Shown in pieces: positions 58,926 to 64,000 of a stretch of 64,000 nucleotides of DNA (its first letter is position 1; every line of letters begins with the position of its first letter). The stretch is from the NCBI RefSeq assembly GCF_000208745.1, contig NC_030853.1:17047874-17111873 (forward strand), given 5' to 3'. The translations under genes were made by a program, and so were the position numbers. This DNA is from Theobroma cacao (Eukaryota; Streptophyta; Magnoliopsida; Malvales; Malvaceae). The notes beneath the pieces were generated by a model. The model searched no databases. It saw nothing but the letters and a program-made list of their open reading frames with translations, and was not told where the DNA came from.

Positions 58926-59495
58926 TCGCAATTTACGAATACACATTCATTTGAAATTATTCAACTCTTATCGAATTTACCTTTTGTTTAAATTTACTCA
59001 AAATTTCTTATAAAGCAATTTTATTTAAATTCAAATACCACAATCAAATTCTACTAAATTTAATTTTCAATAATTCATTTCGAAACCTAAAAAAATATTA
59101 ATAAAATAAGATGGAACCAATAAACTTAATTTTTGTTAAAATGATAAATTAATTTACATATTCTACAATCAAATAATCAAGTAAAAAAATATTTTATATA
59201 TATTTCCACCACCCTAAATCTTTTACACTTAAATATTTGGCGTATTAATAAGCATATCAATAATAATCTACTCGAATAGTATAGGGGCTTTGCAAGTCTA
59301 TTCACAACTCAAAACTAAGGACAAAATGAAATGAATAATCAAATAATATATCTACAAAATTAATAAAAAAAAATAAAGACTCATCCACAAGATGAAACTA
59401 ACAAACACAATATGAATGAATGTAAGAAACTGCAAGAGGAAATTGTTAGAAAGGTATTGCACATGGCTCATAACATTTAGTTACTACGACAAGTT
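58926..59495. other. AT-rich spacer between nested MULE and outer transposase 3' end
   Basis: No coding or repeat feature recognised. It belongs to the outer MULE unit by position. Confidence 0.4.
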
Positions 59496-59499
59496 GTCT

Positions 59500-62427
59500 T
59501 CATCCACAACACACCCTACGTTTCAGACATTGTCCTGCGTATTGGACAGTTGTTGTGTGTGTGATCAGTTTGTCTACAACTTGAACATGCTTTCGATCGT
59601 CACACTCATGGAGGCACCGATTAACTAGGAGATGGTGACGGATTTGTGGATAGAATTGCAAATAGGGATGGGCAATTTTGTCTATTATGCCCATACCTCT
59701 TACATTGCAAACATCTCCATGTTCGACTGCCTTCCCCAGCCGATGGAATCTTTCTTCTCTTAGGTTTTCCCGTTTGGCTTTGCTAAGGTGGTGGCAACAC
59801 GACAATTTGTTTCACATGAGGGGGGATGTTCCACTCACTAAGATGCCCTATCAGGTGAATGAACCCCGCATAACCCTCCACCAAAATGGCTGTCTTATAG
59901 TAGTCAGTGTAGAATTCAACGACTTCACATTTGCGTTTACTAAAAAATACAATGAACTCAATGTTCAAGTACAATATAAATGTTATCTCAATTAGGGTTC
60001 AAATAAGAAATAAATATATTTTGACTTTATTGTTGCAATGGCAAGGCTACATGGCAGTAAATCAATTTGAAACTCACAGCATGAACACGTCTTCTTAGAC
60101 AGGTTTACAAGTCTGTCCATCTTTCCGTCTTTAACTTCAAACTCCACTCGATTGATAGGTTTAACTACAAAACGATGTGTATTATTAAACCGTTTGCTCA
60201 ACTGCCTTGTAACCCAATGGCTGAAGGGCTTGGTCACTTTGACGACCTCCACATACCAGTCATGGAACTAATGCTAGAACATGTCTTTGATGAACTCGAT
60301 CAAAACAGTGATTGGCATTTGTCTTGCATGCTTCAAGCATGAGTTAACACATTTCGCAATGTTGGATGTCATGAGTTGGTATTGCCTTGCCGGTGAACAT
60401 GCACGTGCCCATCTCTCAAGGCCTATTCTTATAAGGTCAGCGTAGGCTTCCACGTGAATCTGCTTTAGTTGGTTCATATGGTTGTTGAAATCGAAAACCT
60501 TATAGCAATTTCAACAAGGGTTAAAATCATAGAAACGTCATCACGCTTGAACTTGTTTTTAAAGTTTTCTTCAAGTGGTAACCGCATAAATCGTGGTGCA
60601 TTTTGGATAGCTTTCTTAATGCCGAGATGCTGATTAGAAATTAACATAGTATTTTTAGGACAACCAATCGCATCACGCAGCTTGTTAAGAAACCACGTCC
60701 ATGAGTCTTCGTCCTCAACATAGCCGATGCCAAATGCAACTGGATATATGCACTCATTCGCAAATTTGAATACAACAACAAACAGAACACCCTTAAACTT
60801 GTCTTTTAGATGTGTCACATCTATTGCAACCGTAAGATGCATTACATCCCTAAAACCATGAATACAAACCTTGTATGAACAGAAACAATATTTGAATTTT
60901 TTTACCTCATTAGTAGCCACTGTAGTGACTATGCTAGGATTTTCCTATTTCAACATATAAAAATTCGAGGGTAGTACTGGAAATGACTCATTCGAGGGAT
61001 CGAAAACAAGCCTCTTCACATACTCCTTCACTAACCAGGCCTTATTATACAAGCATTCCAATCCCCACTGAACCCTCATCTCACCCATTATGTCCTTAGG
61101 TCTCAATGCTACTCCATTAGCCTAAAGCTTATGTGACATAAGTTCACCAATTATCTTTGCACTTGCGGTGGGAAATCGCCCTTACAAACCATCGCCAGTA
61201 CATGTGTGTACTTTGTGGAATGTCCGAACTTGCCAATATTCTCCTTCAAGTAACTTCGTTGCACGTATACTGAACTTGCATGCCTTGTCCTTGCAACCAA
61301 CCTCATAACGACCTTTACATGACCTTTTTACCCTTATTCCAAACTGCTTTTCTAGAGCCAACATGTTCAAAACTCGTTTCAACTCGACCTTTGAAAAAAA
61401 CATTCTTCCTATGTATAAGCGATCATCGGCACATGTTGACTCCTCAATGCTATTTGTTTGGAAGGAGAACCTTTCTACACTTGGAATTATCCACGTATGA
61501 AATATCCCTGCATTTCCCCTTTCTTGATAACTATCATCGAGCAATGTAACAGGGGAACGAATCCCGTTCTTACCAGCGATGGAGTTATTGTATATGGGTC
61601 ATCACATTGAACATCTCCTACATCAACACCTTCAACAGCTTCTGTTTCACCTTCAACAGCTTCTGTTTCACCTTCAACATTATTACAAATTGGAATGTCA
61701 CATCATAAAGCCACTCATTGTCTGAACTATCATCATGCCATTCATCAGGCCTATCATCTGAATTGTCATCAAATCTATCTTCACCAACATGGAACAAATA
61801 TTCATTTCCCTCATCAGATGCAGTATTATCATCGAGTGTCATAGTGTCACCCTCTAACGTCGTAGTGTTGTCCTCAAGTGTCGTATTCTCATTTGAAAAT
61901 GCCATTACACCCTCTACAGTTTCACCCGATCGTTGCATTTGTTAGAGAGAAGCAAGTCATTGGTTCGATGCACATCCTGATTAGAATTGTGCAGCCAACT
62001 ATTCTGTGAAAGTTGTTTGACTACCAAGTTGCACAAACTCTTGTGCATACGTCAATTACCATTGTTGTGGGTTACGAACCGAATGTTGTGATATGTGTGT
62101 AGCATTGTAAATCTCATTTTCATTGAGCTGATTATCATGTTGTTCAACTTCTTCATGTGACATAACATTTGTTTGGCATCCCTTAATGCTGACATACATA
62201 GCCGGGACATTCCTTTGTTCTAGCAGAATTAATGCAACATTCTCATCGTCCTTGATAATTGGGCATGATAGCTCTCCGGGTGTACTGATCAATGCATGTA
62301 ACTTAATCTCATCAATTTTTGAGTTTACCCTAACAACATCTTTAACCAGCTTCATTAAGCCCTCAAACAACAAATCACTCCTAACCCCCTGCATTCGTGA
62401 CTCACCACCCTCGTAAATGCCATCCAC
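59500..62427 (-). pseudogene. MuDR-type transposase of the outer MULE unit
   Basis: Minus-strand order: N-terminal segment (62056-62427, ALISTPGELSCPIIKDDENV, NVPAMYVSIKGC); an acidic spacer (61618-61938); a MuDR plug domain (61182-61544, FFSKVELKRVLNMLALEKQF, CKDKACKFSIRA...HTC); the MULE core (60474-61150, VAIDVTHLKDKFKG, YPVAFGIGYVEDEDSWTWF); a SWIM region (59992-60252, CSCCEFQIDLLPCSLA); and a zinc knuckle CLQCKRYGHNRQNC at about 59677-59718. The second catalytic Asp, usual in ISDRH, is Asn (LISNQH), and the SWIM His is Leu. Stops and frame changes divide every domain. It sits close to the right terminal repeat and faces the Ulp1 gene convergently. Confidence 0.82.
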
Positions 62428-62539
62428 CCACTAGCCACCATGTCTTATCACAAGTCGCATAATTGGAATTCCACTGAAATTGACGAGAACAAAAAATTTG
62501 TCAATCATTTTACACATTACATTGTGTTCAAAATTTTGT

Positions 62540-62830
62540 CAGTCATGTTGTTACACGCCATGTTTGAAATGTGTTACACACCATGTTTAAAAATGTTACA
62601 CGCCATATTCAAAAATGTTACATGCAAGTTCAACAGTATGCTATCTATATGCATTGTTCAAAAATTGTTACACACCTTGTCAAAAATGTTACACGCAAGT
62701 TCAAAATTTGTTATACTCCTTGTTCAAAATTGTTTCATGCAAGTTCAAAAATGTTACACGCCATGTTCACAACATGTTACACACCATGTTAAATAAAAAT
62801 GTTACACGCCATGTGCTAAAACATGTTATT
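62540..62830. repeat. Subterminal array 4: about 22-bp repeats of GTTACACGCCATG
   Basis: About eleven copies spaced 22-24 bases apart, of the form GTTACACGCCATGTTCAAAA with variants (ACACC, ATGCAAG). The frames that cross it are translated repeat, not genes. Confidence 0.82.
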
Positions 62831-62989
62831 TCAATATATTTTTCACACGCCATCTGCTTTATAGATGCATAGCATGTAACAACTCTGGGCAATGTTTCTA
62901 ATCCATGTTCTAATTTACACAAAAAGTTTTAGAAATTTATGTGTTGCAACAATAAAGCCAATAACATACCTTGATGTTATCTATGTTAT

Positions 62990-63240
62990 AGGATCTGTTT
63001 ATCGATGACAATATGGCCAGATGTCAAGAGATGGACCACAACCCAATGACGATGGTGCTCAACAGAGATTTGATAGAGCTCATATAGTTTAGAGAGTTGA
63101 GAAAGCTGAGAGAGCTGATGACAATGGTGCTTTACAGAGATTTGACAGAGTTGATACAGTTCAGAAAGCTGAGAAAGAAAGATGAGTGAGCTCAAATAAT
63201 TGAGCATTTATTTCTATTTTCTCTCTGACGAGAGTGAGAT
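62990..63240. repeat. Short direct repeat with TTTGA(T/C)AGAG near the MULE right end
   Basis: Two blocks of about 60 bases (63038-63105 and 63118-63185) share GACAATGGTGCT, AGAGATTTGA.AGAG and GAGAAAG. The remainder has no recognised feature. Confidence 0.45.
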
Positions 63241-63261
63241 AGCGGGAGCTTAATTTGCCAC

Positions 63262-63384
63262 AATGTTTTTAAGGGCATTTTGGTATACTCATGCTTCTTT
63301 TTAACTAGAAACAGATAACTTTTATGGGTGGTTATTTCTGAAATCACCTTATGAGGAGGCTTATTTCTCACAATTTCCTCTTTA
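63262..63384. repeat. Right terminal inverted repeat of the outer MULE unit
   Basis: The complement reads AAAGAGGAAATTGTGAGAAA, then TAAGCC and CTCATAAGGTGATTTC, pairing with 52799-52860. Its inner part also matches the left terminal block near 34080. Confidence 0.75.
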
Positions 63385-63469
63385 TTTTATACAACCATTA
63401 ATTATTGACTTTTAAAGGATAGACTGGTTATGTATGTTGAAACTAGCATTAATCCTCTTAATGATAAGG

Positions 63470-64000
63470 CACTACAAAATAATAAAGCATTATTGATGAA
63501 AAAATCCATCAGTAATAGTTAAAAGTCCATAAGTATGTTACATTACCAATGAAATAACCAACGAAAACTTTCGTTTGTACTCGATCGAAAATACAATGGT
63601 CCGTAGTGGCAAATCTGTTAGTGATAGATTATTCCATTGGTAAAATATCGATCAAGTGATCCATCGATAGTTTTGTTAGCAAAGGCTCAAATCCGTTAGT
63701 CATTATCTCGTCGATGATGGGGAAACTTCTTGGTAAAGGTATTGACAGATTAAGATTTGTCAGTAAATTTTGTCGATGAATACTGATGAAATTGCTGATG
63801 GATAGTCGATGGAATTGATGATGGACAACTGACGAAATTACCGATGGATAGCTGACGAAGCTAACTTTGAAGCTTATAGGTAATATCCGTTGGCAATGGC
63901 AATAATTCCATCAGTATTTCATATGAACTATGAACTCCATAGGTAAAGAAAGAATTCTGTTGATGATTCTGTCGGTAACTGATGAATTTTGTCAGTAATA
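63470..64000. mobile_element. CACTA (En/Spm-type) transposon end, truncated by window edge
   Basis: Begins CACTACAAAATAATAAAGC, the conserved CACTA terminus. It is followed by dense subterminal variants of ATCCATCAGTAAT and GATGGA/CCGTTAGT in both orientations, the normal arrangement of transposase-binding repeats. The 3 bases before it are AGG. The coding part, if any, lies right of the window. Confidence 0.75.

Noticed and set aside
62440..62872. Three overlapping plus-strand frames rich in Cys, His and Met
   Set aside because: Translations of the 22-bp repeat array in three frames; not a protein.

Overview
This window is AT-rich nuclear DNA from a flowering plant, most likely a eudicot. 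The evidence is its repeat content: Tekay-type chromovirus, Ty1-copia and SIRE-type LTR retrotransposons, MuDR/MULE transposons including a Ulp1-peptidase type, a CACTA end and MITEs. The host-type relics are also plant-specific: a FAR1-RELATED SEQUENCE (FRS) pseudogene and a BAHD acyltransferase pseudogene. I found no intact host gene. Nearly all recognisable coding sequence is broken by nonsense codons, frameshifts or insertions, so the window is best read as a layered graveyard of mobile elements.

Layout, left to right. 1-365 is the end of a Tekay-like LTR in opposite orientation to the others. 1241-3395 (-) is the FRS pseudogene. 4765-20030 is a foldback (inverted-repeat) structure centred near 18790. 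Its left arm was interrupted first by a 1.8 kb solo LTR (5219-7004) and then by an 11 kb Tekay element (7161-18142, coding on -) with 2.95 kb LTRs and an AATAA target duplication. Removing both insertions leaves two arms of about 950 bases. 20035-23010 holds a decayed minus-strand copia with a hAT-like MITE inside it.

24119-31607 is one BAHD acyltransferase pseudogene on the minus strand. A 6.1 kb copia element (24374-30461, coding on +, AAAAA target duplication) splits it. 32279-33096 is a candidate MITE and 33240-33870 an RNase H-like fragment.

33979-63384 is a MULE landscape. The left unit has a terminal sequence at 33979, subterminal repeat arrays, and a degenerate plus-strand gene with DUF1985-like and Ulp1 (C48) peptidase domains ending near 42410. 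A solo Tekay-type LTR (34116-37100) and a 10.3 kb SIRE-type copia (42474-52727) lie in it. The right unit (about 52799-63384) has its own inverted termini, subterminal arrays and a minus-strand MuDR transposase relic (59500-62427). A second, different MULE (about 53550-58925, transposase 54171-57563) is nested inside it. 63470-64000 is the start of a CACTA transposon cut by the window edge.

The most informative observations are: the nesting order readable from target duplications; the MULE subterminal arrays with 31-bp and about 22-bp periods built around a GTGTNACGCC-like core; paired TTAGTCGACTAA palindromes in the SIRE-type LTRs; the extra 3' reading frame of that element; and a likely assembly artefact, a perfect 162-bp duplication on either side of the single N at 44254.
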